NCBI RefSeq assembly: GCF_001524445.2
Contig: NZ_CP013417.1
Location: 2,046,001-2,110,000 of the forward strand
Length of the DNA stretch: 64,000 nt
Direction of reading: 5' to 3'
DNA from: Burkholderia savannae
GTDB taxonomy: Bacteria > Pseudomonadota > Gammaproteobacteria > Burkholderiales > Burkholderiaceae
Shown piece after piece: positions 55,828 through 64,000 of the stretch. The notes beneath the pieces were generated by a model that searched no databases, was not told the DNA's origin, and saw only the letters and a program-made list of their open reading frames with translations. Both the position numbers and the translations under genes were made by a program. Every line of letters starts with the position of its first letter. Within the stretch, counting starts at the first letter, position 1.

Positions 55828-55866
55828 GAAATAAACAAACGATATTTAGATATCGATTGTTATTTC
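55828..55866. promoter_or_regulatory. Nested inverted repeat upstream of an amino-acid binding protein gene
   Basis: An inner dyad CGATAT-TTAG-ATATCG is enclosed by an outer arm pair (GAAATAA(A)CAA and TTGTTATTTC) with one mismatch and one bulge. The element is AT-rich and lies just after the pyrD stop and about 65 bp before the next ATG. No T-run follows, so it is more likely a regulatory site than a terminator. Confidence 0.5.
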
Positions 55867-55932
55867 GCTACCATTGCGCGATCGATATCAGGGCCTCATC
55901 GAAGACCCCCTCCCAGGCAAGGAAACAACACA

Positions 55933-56727
55933 ATGAAAATTGCGTCGCTGAAGAAGCTTCTGGTCGCCGGCCTGATCGGCGCGTCGTTCGTCGCCGCCAC
56001 CGCGCACGCGGCGGATCTGCTCGACGAAGTCAAGCAACGCGGCACGCTGCGGATCGGCCTCGAAGGCACGTTCCCGCCGTTCAACTCGAAGAACCCGCAA
56101 GGCGAGCTCGTCGGCTTCGACGTGGACATCGCCAAGGCGATCGCCGCGAAGCTCGGCGTGAAGCCCGAATTCGTCACGACCGAATGGAGCGGCATCATCG
56201 CGGGCCTGCAGGCGGGCAAGTTCGACGTGATCGTCAACCAGGTCGGCATCACCGACAAGCGCCGCGAAACGCTCGACTTCTCGCCGGCGTACACCTACTC
56301 GTCCGCGCAACTGATCCAGCGCAAGGACGACGCGCGCCAGTTCAAGTCGCTCGAAGAGCTGAAGGGCAAGAAGCTCGGCGTCGCGCTCGGCACGAATTAC
56401 ATGGACATGGCGAAGTCGGTGCCGGGCATCGACGTGAAGACGTATCCGGGCGCGCCCGAGTATCTGCGCGATCTCGCGGCCGGCCGCCTCGACGCGGCGC
56501 TCAACGACCGCCTGATGCTCGCGTACCTGACGAAGAACTCGCAGCTGCCGCTGCGCCCGGGCGCGAACGTCGGCTCGGCGAATCCGTCCGGCATCCCGTA
56601 CAAGAAGGGCAACCCGAAGTTCGCGAAGGCGATTGCGGACGCAATGGCGCAACTCGAATCCGACGGCACGTTCACGAAGATCTCGGACAAGTGGTTCGGC
56701 ATCGACGTGACGAAGCCCGTCAAGTGA
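55933..56727 (+). CDS. Amino-acid ABC transporter binding protein
   Basis: A 264-residue polar amino-acid binding protein (family 3, like FliY/HisJ) with a signal peptide ending near TAHA|ADLL. It contains GTLRIGLEGTFPPFNSKNPQ, GFDVDIAKAIAAKLG and GRLDAALNDRLMLAYL. Cystine and related compounds are possible substrates. AAGGA lies upstream of the ATG. The permease gene follows after 130 bp but no ATPase gene is near. Confidence 0.88.
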   Translation: MKIASLKKLLVAGLIGASFVAATAHAADLLDEVKQRGTLRIGLEGTFPPFNSKNPQGELVGFDVDIAKAIAAKLGVKPEFVTTEWSGIIAGLQAGKFDVIVNQVGITDKRRETLDFSPAYTYSSAQLIQRKDDARQFKSLEELKGKKLGVALGTNYMDMAKSVPGIDVKTYPGAPEYLRDLAAGRLDAALNDRLMLAYLTKNSQLPLRPGANVGSANPSGIPYKKGNPKFAKAIADAMAQLESDGTFTKISDKWFGIDVTKPVK

Positions 56728-56857
56728 GCGCGTAAGCTCGTCGTCGCGCCGCCCGCGTCCGGCGGCAAACGAGGGCGGCATCCGCAACGGTGCCGCCCTT
56801 TGCATTGCGCGTCCGGTTTATGATTGCGCTTTCGCGTAAGCCTCGTCACCGCTTCAC

Positions 56858-57517
56858 ATGCCGATCACTTCCCTCCTCGCCCAATCGCTCCCGGTCCTCC
56901 TCCAGGGCGCGCTTTTGACCGTCAAGTTCGCCGTGCTGTCGATGGTGCTCGGCCTCGTCGGCGCCGTCGCGCTCGCGCTAATGGGCATCGGCCGCAGCGC
57001 GGTGCTGGCCGGCGTCGCGCGCGCGTACGTGAGCGTGATGCGCGGCACGCCGCTCCTCGTACAGATCTTCGTCGTCTACTACGGACTGCCGAGCCTCGGC
57101 ATCTCGCTCGATCCGACGCCCGCCGGCGTAATCGCGCTGTCCGCGAACGTCGCCGCTTACATGTCCGAAAGCATGCGCGGCGCGATCAACGGGATCGACA
57201 AGGGGCAATGGCTCGCCGCCTACAGCCTCGGGCTGTCGTGGCGGCAGACGCTGCGCTACGTGATCGGCCCGCAGGCGCTGCGCATCGCGGTGCCGAGCCT
57301 GTCGAACAGCCTCATCAGCCTGATCAAGGACACGTCGCTCGTGTCGGTGATCACCGTCACCGAGCTGCTGCGCAGCGCGCAGGAAATCATCGCGTCGACC
57401 TATCAGCCGCTGCCGCTCTATCTCGCGGCGGCCGGCGTCTACTGGGTGCTGTGCCAGATTCTCGAATGGGTGCAGCGCTGGTACGAACGCCGGCTCGCTT
57501 TGCCGAGCCGGCATTGA
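56858..57517 (+). CDS. Amino-acid ABC transporter permease
   Basis: A 219-residue His/Glu/Gln/Arg-type permease with five or six membrane segments. Diagnostic features are VMRGTPLLVQIFVVYYGLP, AAYMSESMRGAINGIDKGQWLAAYSLGL (EAA-like) and IKDTSLVSVITVTELLRSAQ. It resembles the cystine permease YecS. It follows its binding protein but no ATPase gene is adjacent, so the complex must borrow one from elsewhere. The ribosome-binding site before 56858 is weak. Confidence 0.88.
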   Translation: MPITSLLAQSLPVLLQGALLTVKFAVLSMVLGLVGAVALALMGIGRSAVLAGVARAYVSVMRGTPLLVQIFVVYYGLPSLGISLDPTPAGVIALSANVAAYMSESMRGAINGIDKGQWLAAYSLGLSWRQTLRYVIGPQALRIAVPSLSNSLISLIKDTSLVSVITVTELLRSAQEIIASTYQPLPLYLAAAGVYWVLCQILEWVQRWYERRLALPSRH

Positions 57518-57584
57518 TCGCGCGTGCGACGCCGCCGCGCGCCACAAGCGCGGCGGCGCGCAGGTCCAGCGCCCACGTCGCCCG

Positions 57585-58568
57585 TCAATCCATCGGATAG
57601 CGTACGCCGAGCGCCGCGCGCGCCGCATCCGTCATCGCGATCATCCGCCGCGAATGATCGTGCGTCATCACCGGGCTTTCGAGCTCCCCCGCGCGCAGCA
57701 GCTCGCAGAAGTGCGCGATCTCGTAATTGAGGCCGCCGCCGTCGAACGGCTCGTCGAGCTCGACGACGCGGCCGTCCGCATAGCGGATCGTCGCCCGCGC
57801 GGGGTTCCACCAGTTTTCGTGAATCGTCACGTAGCCGCCCGCGGCCGCGAGGAGCGCGTCGCCGCGCCCCATCACGTCGAGCCCGCAGAAAAGCTGCGAC
57901 ACGCCACGCTCGTGCCGCGCGTTGACGCTCGCGAACACGTCGACGCCCGTCGCGCCGACGCGACCGAATGCCTGCACGTCGAGCGGCGCGCCCAGCCAGT
58001 CGACAGCGAGAAACATTTCGTAGACGCCGATGTCGAGCAGCGCGCCGCCCGCCTGCTCGAAACGGTAGACGGGATGATCGGCCGGCACCGTCGATGACGC
58101 GCAGCCCGCACGCACGAGCGCGACGTCGCCGATCGGATCGCGCTCGAGATGCGCGCGCAGCTTTCGGTACAGCGGATAGAACGGCGGCTTCATCGCCTCC
58201 ATGAACAGGCGCTTCGCGGCGCGCGCGTCGCAGAGCACCGCATCGAGCTCGCGCGCGTTGACGGTCGCGGGCTTTTCGCAGAGCACTGCCTTGCCGGCCG
58301 CGAGCGCCGCGCGCGCGTAATGCGCGTGGCTGTCGTTCAGCGTCGCGATGTAGACGGCGTCGATCTCGGATGCGAAGAGCGCGTCGACGCTCGCGCACGG
58401 CGCGCCGCCGCGCGCGTCGCAGAACGCGGCGGCCGCGTCGGCGCGGCGCGCCCACACGTGCGAGAGCACGGCATCGCGCACGTGCGCGATGCTCTGTGCG
58501 AACCGGCGCGCGATGCTGCCCGCGCCGACGATGCCGAAACGAATCGGCGTCGGTTGGTAATCGGTCAT
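57585..58568 (-). CDS. Gfo/Idh/MocA-family oxidoreductase
   Basis: A 327-residue NAD(P)-dependent dehydrogenase. The Rossmann motif GIVGAGSIARRFAQ lies near the N-terminus, with the conserved LCEKPATVN at about residue 97 and DIGVYEMFLA in the C-terminal domain. It would oxidise a sugar, inositol or related polyol. The partner regulator gene lies upstream on the same strand, so the pair may handle a sugar acid. The ribosome-binding site is weak. Confidence 0.85.
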   Translation of the reverse strand: MTDYQPTPIRFGIVGAGSIARRFAQSIAHVRDAVLSHVWARRADAAAAFCDARGGAPCASVDALFASEIDAVYIATLNDSHAHYARAALAAGKAVLCEKPATVNARELDAVLCDARAAKRLFMEAMKPPFYPLYRKLRAHLERDPIGDVALVRAGCASSTVPADHPVYRFEQAGGALLDIGVYEMFLAVDWLGAPLDVQAFGRVGATGVDVFASVNARHERGVSQLFCGLDVMGRGDALLAAAGGYVTIHENWWNPARATIRYADGRVVELDEPFDGGGLNYEIAHFCELLRAGELESPVMTHDHSRRMIAMTDAARAALGVRYPMD

Positions 58569-58670
58569 CGAATCAATTCCGTGTCGCTGAGGATATCCGG
58601 CGTCGGACTCGCAGCCCGGCCGGCCGTCATGATAAACGGCCGGCCTCCGGCGTGCGACACGGCGCGGCGC

Positions 58671-59384
58671 TCAGTTGCGCTCGGGCATCTCGACCGCGAA
58701 GTCGCGCATCTCCTCCGCCGTGTAGTCGATCAGCTCGAGCGCGGCCGCTTCCGCCTCGCGCGCATCGCGCCGCTCGATCGCCTCGACGACCCGCCCGTGC
58801 GACTTGAGCGCGAGCGCGCGAATATCGTCGCGCTGGCTCATTCGCGGGTTCACGACGCGCAGCGCGCCGCGAATGATCGCCGCCATTTGTTGGAAGAACT
58901 GATTGCCGCTCGCATGCACGATGCGCGTATGCAGCAGCTCATCCGCCTCGTCGTATGCCGGCGTCCCCGGCTCGGCCAATTTGAACAGCTCGAATGCCTC
59001 CCGAATGCCTGCGATTTCGGCCGCCGTCGCGCGGCTTGCCGCCTGAGCGGTCGCGCGCGGCTCGATCAGCGTCCGGAACTCGATCACGTCGCGCAGGAAC
59101 TGCCGATCGGGCTTCGCCCGGAAACGCCAGTTCACGACATCTTCGTCGATCATCCTCCAATGGCTCATCGGCCGAACGCGCGTGCCGACCTTCGGGCGCA
59201 CGTCCAGCATGTCGCGCGCCAGCAACATCGAGAGCGCTTCGCGCATCACGGTGCGACTGACGTCGAACTCCTTCGACAACACGTCCTGCGGCGGCAACAC
59301 GCCCCCATACTTGTCCTCGACGATTCCCGTGACAAGCCCATCCATCACTTTACTGACCAGTGACCGGTCCTTTCCCTGCTCCAT
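58671..59384 (-). CDS. GntR-family regulator with FCD domain
   Basis: A 237-residue FadR-type regulator. An N-terminal winged helix (GGVLPPQDVLSKEFDVSRTVMREAL-type, about residues 27-60) is followed by an all-helical FCD sensor with the metal-binding His in LLHTRIVHASGN. Such regulators respond to sugar acids or organic acids. It lies about 100 bp upstream of the Gfo/Idh oxidoreductase gene and probably controls it. GAGAGG precedes the ATG. Confidence 0.88.
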   Translation of the reverse strand: MEQGKDRSLVSKVMDGLVTGIVEDKYGGVLPPQDVLSKEFDVSRTVMREALSMLLARDMLDVRPKVGTRVRPMSHWRMIDEDVVNWRFRAKPDRQFLRDVIEFRTLIEPRATAQAASRATAAEIAGIREAFELFKLAEPGTPAYDEADELLHTRIVHASGNQFFQQMAAIIRGALRVVNPRMSQRDDIRALALKSHGRVVEAIERRDAREAEAAALELIDYTAEEMRDFAVEMPERN

Positions 59385-59724
59385 GAGACCTCTCCCCGAA
59401 CATCACCTGTGTTGGCACAATGCCCTCGCAGTCTCGCCGGCCCTCTGTATCGAAATGACATGACTATCAGCCTTTGTTCTTATGAACGATACGTTGCTGA
59501 GTTCGTCGCAATTCCGCTATCTGGTAAACACCTGACAGGGTAATCCCTCTTACTATATCCAGAAAAAAAACAGCCCTAAAAAAATAGGTCCAGCAAGCTT
59601 GTTGCAAGCTCGCTGGACCTCGGATCGAAGGCCTGCCGAAAGCGTCGGCAATCTGAATTTATTGAGATTGGATTTAACCGACTTTATTGCTTTCGCACAG
59701 CAAATTCATTTTCAAATGATTGAA
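59385..59724. other. Gap between gntR start and rpiA
   Basis: The part next to the regulator is AT-rich and includes GTTCTTATGAAC at 59477-59488, a GTTC/GAAC dyad that may be its operator. The rpiA terminator occupies 59573-59620. No gene is seen. Confidence 0.55.
59573..59620 (-). terminator. Terminator of rpiA
   Basis: A 16-base stem with one mismatch (AGGTCCAGC and GCTGGACCT as outer arms) around TTG is followed on the minus strand by an A and then a run of seven T. It ends 105 bp beyond the rpiA stop. Confidence 0.92.
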
Positions 59725-60420
59725 TTAACGCCGCACGTAGCGGAGCGTTTCGACGCCTTGCGCGGTGCCGAGCAGGCACAGATCCGCGCCGCGTTCGGCG
59801 AACAGGCCGACCGTCACGACGCCGGGCCAGCCGTTGATCGTCGCTTCGAGCGCGCGCGGATCGTCGATTCGCAGGCCCTTCACGTCGAGAATCTCGTTGC
59901 CGTTGTCGGTGAGGTACGGCGCGCCGTCCTGCTTCACGCGCAGCACGGGCACGCCGCCGAGCGCGGCGAGCCGGCGGCCGATCGCGGTGCGCGCCATCGG
60001 CACGACCTCGACGGGCAGCGGAAACTGACCGAGCATCGCGACGCGCTTGCTCGCATCGGCGATGCAGACGAACGTTTCGGCGACCGAAGCAACGATCTTC
60101 TCGCGCGTGAGCGCGCCGCCGCCGCCCTTGATCATCGCGCCGCTCCCATCGATCTCGTCCGCGCCGTCGACATACACCTGCAGCGACTCGATCTCGTTCA
60201 GATCGAACACCTTGATGCCATGCGACTTCAGGCGCTCCGTCGTCGCGACCGAGCTCGACACCGCGCCGCGATAGCAATCCTTGACGGCCGCGAGCGCGTC
60301 GATGAAGCAGTTGGCGGTCGAGCCCGTGCCGACGCCGATCACCGCGCCTTGCGGCACGTTGTCGGTCACGTATTGGGCGGCGGCCTCGCCGACGAGGCGT
60401 TTGAGTTCGTCTTGTGTCAT
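59725..60420 (-). CDS. rpiA: Ribose-5-phosphate isomerase A
   Basis: A 231-residue RpiA, which interconverts ribose 5-phosphate and ribulose 5-phosphate. The phosphate loop [15 protein letters not shown] and the active-site block [20 protein letters not shown] (with the two catalytic Asp and the Lys) are intact. The ATG at 60420 is used, matching E. coli RpiA (219 residues). An upstream frame to 60516 is low-complexity. It fits functionally with the ribose operon elsewhere in the window. Confidence 0.96.
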   Translation of the reverse strand: MTQDELKRLVGEAAAQYVTDNVPQGAVIGVGTGSTANCFIDALAAVKDCYRGAVSSSVATTERLKSHGIKVFDLNEIESLQVYVDGADEIDGSGAMIKGGGGALTREKIVASVAETFVCIADASKRVAMLGQFPLPVEVVPMARTAIGRRLAALGGVPVLRVKQDGAPYLTDNGNEILDVKGLRIDDPRALEATINGWPGVVTVGLFAERGADLCLLGTAQGVETLRYVRR

Positions 60421-60633
60421 GAGAAGCGTCGAGCAATCGAAGTGCGAAAAACGCAAGTTTACCGGAGACGCTCCGCTCGACGGCTTTTTTCGATGCGATC
60501 GCGACGGCGAAGCCACGCGCGGCGCCGACGCCCGCCGTTTCTCAGATTGACAATCGCTCGGCCGCGTTGACGCTCGCCCACGCGGCCGCGTCGAATCGGG
60601 CGGCGCGCTCGCGTGGCCGCCCGTCGAACGCGT

Positions 60634-61536
60634 TCACTGCGCCGCCACCCCGCTCGCCGCGCTTGCGCCGTCCGTCGCCACGTCGCGCTCGGGCGCCGGC
60701 TGCGACGACATGTACTTGTCGAGCAGCGCCTGCGCGATCGCGTCGGTTTCCGCATCGGGATTGCCCGCGTAGTCGGTTGGCCGGAAATGCATCTGGAACG
60801 CGGCGATCACGCGCCGCGCGCGATCGTCGAGCACGCCGTCCGTCGCGACGTCATAGCCGTAGCGCGCGAGCTTCAGTTGCAGTTCGCGCACGTCGACGAG
60901 CGACTTCGGCGGCCGGCCCGCGAGGCGCGCGGCGACGGTCGCGTCGTCGGGCCACGCACCGACGCCCGCTTTCGCAAGCGCGCGCCACGGGAACAGCGGG
61001 CCGGGATCGATCTTGCGCTGCGGCGCGATGTCGCTGTGGCCGACGACGCGCGTCGGCGGAATCTGGTAACGGGTGACGATATCCTTCGCAAGCCGAACGA
61101 TCGCGTCGACCTGCGCGGGCGGATACGGCGCCCACATGCGGCCGTGCGGCGTATCGATCGGGCCGCGATTGACGTTCTCGATGCCGATCGACACGCCGTT
61201 CAGCTCGGTCGCGCCCTGCCACGAGCTCACGCCCGCGTGCCACGCGCGCTCGCTTTCCGGCACGAGCTGATAGACGACGGGCAAGCCGCGCTCGGTGCGC
61301 GGCGCGTCGGACACGACGTAATGCGAGCTCACGTTTTCCTGCGTGAGCACGCGCAGTGACTGCGCTTCGCCGATCTCGGTGTAGTGCATGACGAGGAAGC
61401 GAATGCGCGAATCGACGCTGCGCGCGGGCAGGCTCGTGTCGGCGTAGTAGTCGCCGTGATTGACGAGCGTGGGCGCCGTACAGGCGGCGAGCAGGCTGAG
61501 GCTCGCGAGAAGCGCATGGCGCAAAGGGATTTTCAT
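60634..61536 (-). CDS. AmiD-like N-acetylmuramoyl-L-alanine amidase, lipoprotein
   Basis: A 300-residue lipoprotein with lipobox LLAAC near residue 19. The Amidase_2 domain carries zinc ligands in MHYTEIG and VGHSDIAPQRKIDPG, with WHAGVSSWQG and SIGIENVN between. A peptidoglycan-binding domain follows (about 210-270, DVRELQLKLARYGYD). It cleaves peptidoglycan fragments at the outer membrane, like E. coli AmiD. The ATG at 61536 gives a proper signal peptide; a longer start does not. Confidence 0.9.
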   Translation of the reverse strand: MKIPLRHALLASLSLLAACTAPTLVNHGDYYADTSLPARSVDSRIRFLVMHYTEIGEAQSLRVLTQENVSSHYVVSDAPRTERGLPVVYQLVPESERAWHAGVSSWQGATELNGVSIGIENVNRGPIDTPHGRMWAPYPPAQVDAIVRLAKDIVTRYQIPPTRVVGHSDIAPQRKIDPGPLFPWRALAKAGVGAWPDDATVAARLAGRPPKSLVDVRELQLKLARYGYDVATDGVLDDRARRVIAAFQMHFRPTDYAGNPDAETDAIAQALLDKYMSSQPAPERDVATDGASAASGVAAQ

Positions 61537-61885
61537 GATGACGGCGCTCGATGAATCTGCGGTCGTCGGGACGATTCGTCCCGACACGAGCGCCCCATTC
61601 TAGACGCTTCGTCGATCGTATTCTTGCGCGTTTTGCGCCTGTTTTACGGGAACTGCGCGCGGTGCGGCGATATGACGGCTGCGCGTCACGACGAAAACGG
61701 AAGCGTGCGGGCGTCGCGATCGACCCAGCCCGACGCTCGCGCTCCGCGACCGGACTCGCGCTTGCGGCGGCGATACGCTCGAGCGCGCCGCCTCGCATGC
61801 CGCCGGCGTTCGCCGTCGCGCGTCGCGCACGAAGCGGCGCGCATCGCTCATAGTCGGCGGCGCGCGCACGCGCCGCGCGCTTTGC
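61537..61885. other. Gap between rlmB and the amidase gene
   Basis: The 349-bp stretch contains a perfect 21-bp hairpin (GTCGGGACG-ATT-CGTCCCGAC, 61565-61585) that begins 28 bp upstream of the amidase ATG and may act at the operator or leader level. No gene is seen. Confidence 0.55.
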
Positions 61886-62629
61886 TTATTTCTTCGCGCC
61901 TCGCTGCCGCACGGCTTCGTACAGGCACACGCCGCTCGCGACCGACACGTTCAGGCTCTCGACGCTCCCCGCCATCGGAATGAACATCACTTCGTCGCAC
62001 GTATCGCGCGTCAAGCGCCGCATCCCCTCGCCTTCCGCGCCCACCACGAGCGCCACCGGGCCGTCGAGCTTCGTGTCGTAGAGGCTCGCCGTCGCATCGT
62101 CCGACGTGCCGATCACCCACACCCCCGCGTCCTTCAGCTCGCGCAGCGCCCGCGCGAGGTTCGTCACCGTGATGTACGGCACCGTATCGGCCGCGCCGCT
62201 CGCGACCTTCGCGGCGGTCGCGTTGAGTCCGGCCGCGCGGTCGCGCGGCGCGATGATCGCGTGCGCGCCTGCCGCGTCGGCGACGCGCAGGCATGCGCCC
62301 AGGTTGTGCGGATCGGTCACGCCGTCGAGCACGAGCAGAAGCGCCGGCCCCGCGATCCCGTCGAGCAGCTCGGCGAGGTTCTGCGCGAGCGGCAGATCCT
62401 CGACGCGCGCGACGACCCCCTGGTGGCGCTCGGTGTGCGCGAGCCCCCAGAGCCGCGTCTCGTCGGCGGCGATGAGACGCACGCCCGCTTCCTTCGCGGT
62501 CTGCAGGAAGTCCTGCATCCGGCGGTCGCGGCGCGTCGCATCGTAGAACACCTCCGCGACCGTCGACGCATCGTGCCGCATGCGCGCGGTCACCGCATGA
62601 AAACCGTAGAGAACCTTCAGACGTGACAT
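61886..62629 (-). CDS. rlmB: 23S rRNA Gm2251 2'-O-methyltransferase RlmB
   Basis: A 247-residue SPOUT methyltransferase. An N-terminal L30e-like domain (about 1-80) precedes the catalytic domain, whose motifs are [40 protein letters not shown] and [18 protein letters not shown], forming the trefoil knot. It methylates G2251 in the peptidyl-transferase centre. It follows rnr on the same strand, the usual arrangement, with 135 bp between. Confidence 0.96.
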   Translation of the reverse strand: MSRLKVLYGFHAVTARMRHDASTVAEVFYDATRRDRRMQDFLQTAKEAGVRLIAADETRLWGLAHTERHQGVVARVEDLPLAQNLAELLDGIAGPALLLVLDGVTDPHNLGACLRVADAAGAHAIIAPRDRAAGLNATAAKVASGAADTVPYITVTNLARALRELKDAGVWVIGTSDDATASLYDTKLDGPVALVVGAEGEGMRRLTRDTCDEVMFIPMAGSVESLNVSVASGVCLYEAVRQRGAKK

Positions 62630-62764
62630 GGCTGGAACAACCTTCGATCAAAACGCGCGGCCGCGCATTGCACGGCCGCATTGAAAATGGAAAGCGCCGC
62701 GCGCCCTTCCGGGTGCGCGGCGTCTCGATCAGTCGGCGCCGCCTCTCGCGGGCGGCGCGCTCGA

Positions 62765-64000
62765 TCAGTACTTCTTGCGCGAACGCGCCTTCTTCGCGGC
62801 CGGCTTGGACGCGGCGCCCTTCTTGCGCGCCGCCCGCGCCTCATTCACCGCCGCGCTCGGCGCGCTCGCGGCCTTCTTGCGCCGCGCGGGCCCTTCCGCG
62901 GGCGGCAGCGAACGCACGCGCGGCCCGGCGGCTTCGGCAGCCGCCGCCGAAGCCGCCGGCCGCGGCGCCTTGACGGGCGTTTCGCGCACGAGCCGGAAAT
63001 CGATCTTGCGCGCGTCGAGGTCCACGCGGCTCACCTGCACGCGCACGCGATCGGACAGCCGATAGCGGATGCCCGTGCGCTCGCCGCGCAGCTCGTTCTT
63101 CACTTCGTCGTACTGGAAGTAGTCGGCGCCGAGCTCGGTCACGTGCACGAGGCCTTCGATGAAGAGCGCGTCGAGCTGCACGAAGATGCCGAACGACGTG
63201 ACGCCGTTCACCATCCCGCCGTACTCCTCGCCGAGCTTGTCGCGCATGAAATAGCACTTGAGCCACGCTTCGACGTCGCGCGACGCCTCGTCCGCGCGCC
63301 GCTCGTTCGACGAGCAATGAAGCCCGAGCTCTTCCCAGATCGCCGTGTTCGACCGCGCGCGGCCGCGCGCCTCGTCGTCCTCGCGCTGCATCGCGCGGGC
63401 CCGCGGCGACAGCGCGGTGTTGAGCTCGACGCCTTCGGGCGACTTCGGTGTGTACTTCTTGCCGGACAGGATCGCGTAGATCGCGCGGTGCGTGAGCAGA
63501 TCGGGATAGCGGCGGATCGGGCTCGTGAAGTGCGCGTACGCGTCGTACGCGAGGCCGAAGTGGCCGATGTTGTCGGGGCTGTAGACCGCCTGCTGCATCG
63601 AGCGTAGCAGCATCGGCTGCAGCATCTGCGCATCGGGCCGATCGCGGATGTGCGCCATCAGCGCCGCATAGTCGCTCGCGTGCGGCGTGTCGCCGCCGCC
63701 CAGCGTGAGCCCCATGTCGCGCAGGAACGCGCGCAGGTTCTCGAGCTTCTCGGGCGTCGGGCCCGCATGCACGCGGTAGAGGCCCGGATGCTTGTTGCGC
63801 TTGAGGAAATCGGCCGCGCAGACGTTCGCGGCAAGCATGCATTCCTCGATCAGGCGATGCGCGTCGTTGCGCTGGCGCGGCAGGATCTGCTCGATCTTGC
63901 CTTGCGCGTTGCAGACGATGTACGTCTCGGTCGTGTCGAAATCGATCGCGCCGCGCTTTTGCCGCGCGGCGAAGAGCGCCTTGTAGACGCCGTACAGGTT
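62765..64000 (-). CDS. rnr: Ribonuclease R, 3' part
   Basis: The C-terminal 411 codons of RNase R (VacB), a 3'-5' exoribonuclease that degrades structured RNA. The visible part includes the end of the RNB catalytic domain (HFTSPIRRYPDLLTHRAIY), an S1 domain (GGMVNGVTSFGIFVQLDALF and EGLVHVTELG) and a basic C-terminal tail rich in Lys, Arg and Ala (ARRKKAAS and KKARSRKKY). Such tails bind RNA. The N-terminal half, with the cold-shock domains, is beyond the right edge. Confidence 0.95.
   Translation of the reverse strand, partial: NLYGVYKALFAARQKRGAIDFDTTETYIVCNAQGKIEQILPRQRNDAHRLIEECMLAANVCAADFLKRNKHPGLYRVHAGPTPEKLENLRAFLRDMGLTLGGGDTPHASDYAALMAHIRDRPDAQMLQPMLLRSMQQAVYSPDNIGHFGLAYDAYAHFTSPIRRYPDLLTHRAIYAILSGKKYTPKSPEGVELNTALSPRARAMQREDDEARGRARSNTAIWEELGLHCSSNERRADEASRDVEAWLKCYFMRDKLGEEYGGMVNGVTSFGIFVQLDALFIEGLVHVTELGADYFQYDEVKNELRGERTGIRYRLSDRVRVQVSRVDLDARKIDFRLVRETPVKAPRPAASAAAAEAAGPRVRSLPPAEGPARRKKAASAPSAAVNEARAARKKGAASKPAAKKARSRKKY

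Noticed and set aside
55824..55932. Terminator of pyrD in the nested inverted repeat
   Set aside because: The stem is AT-rich and no T-run follows on the plus strand, so a regulatory site is more likely.

Overview
The window is high-GC chromosomal DNA that reads as a Burkholderia of the pseudomallei/thailandensis group. The evidence is the strong G/C bias at third codon positions, the betaproteobacterial gene set (NodIJ-type ABC transporter, cpa/tad pilus locus, aat-bpt pair, prkA-yeaH-spoVR module) and the abundance of short tandem repeats between and within genes. I find no insertion sequence, integrase, prophage or CRISPR array. Nearly every gene belongs to a known family, so this looks like core chromosome rather than an island.

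Layout. 1-5441 (minus strand): a Flp/Tad pilus operon, flp-cpaA-cpaB-cpaC-cpaD-cpaE-cpaF, with cpaF cut by the left edge. 5907-9021: a NitT/TauT-type ABC importer whose binding-protein gene is separated from its ATPase gene by a terminator. 9292-10596: an MFS metabolite/H+ symporter. 10921-15911: the stress module prkA-yeaH-spoVR. 16784-24638: a methyl-accepting chemotaxis protein and a ribose-type operon rbsBACRK. Matching LacI-type operators lie upstream of rbsB and of the chemoreceptor gene. 25416-30522: cysB and the sulfate importer sbp-cysU-cysW-cysA.

30792-40051: lexA with two perfect SOS boxes and two small downstream genes, then uspA, nodIJ, an ArsP/YraQ-like permease, tas, a thioesterase and an HxlR regulator that share a divergent promoter region. 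40798-43892: a dicarboxylate/amino-acid symporter, dusA and tRNA-His. 44678-48625: two small unknown genes, a Mop-type molybdopterin-binding protein and ssuDCB. 48944-51846: a membrane protein, an HIBYL-CoA hydrolase family protein, an SMR transporter and a UPF0303 protein. 52078-55823: initiator tRNA-Met, a zinc-ribbon NUDIX hydrolase, aat, bpt and pyrD. 55933-64000: an amino-acid ABC binding protein and permease without an ATPase, a Gfo/Idh oxidoreductase with a GntR/FadR regulator, rpiA, an AmiD-like amidase, rlmB and the 3' part of rnr.

How the genes fit together. Sulfur assimilation is the strongest theme: CysB, the sulfate importer, SsuDCB, and a second importer of the aliphatic-sulfonate/taurine type. 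Other units are ribose uptake linked to chemotaxis, SOS control, and the N-end rule transferases. I found no convincing wholly new system. The observations most worth following are the shared RbsR-like operator at the chemoreceptor gene, the unknown gene behind lexA, several strong inverted repeats in promoter regions, and the coding and non-coding microsatellites.
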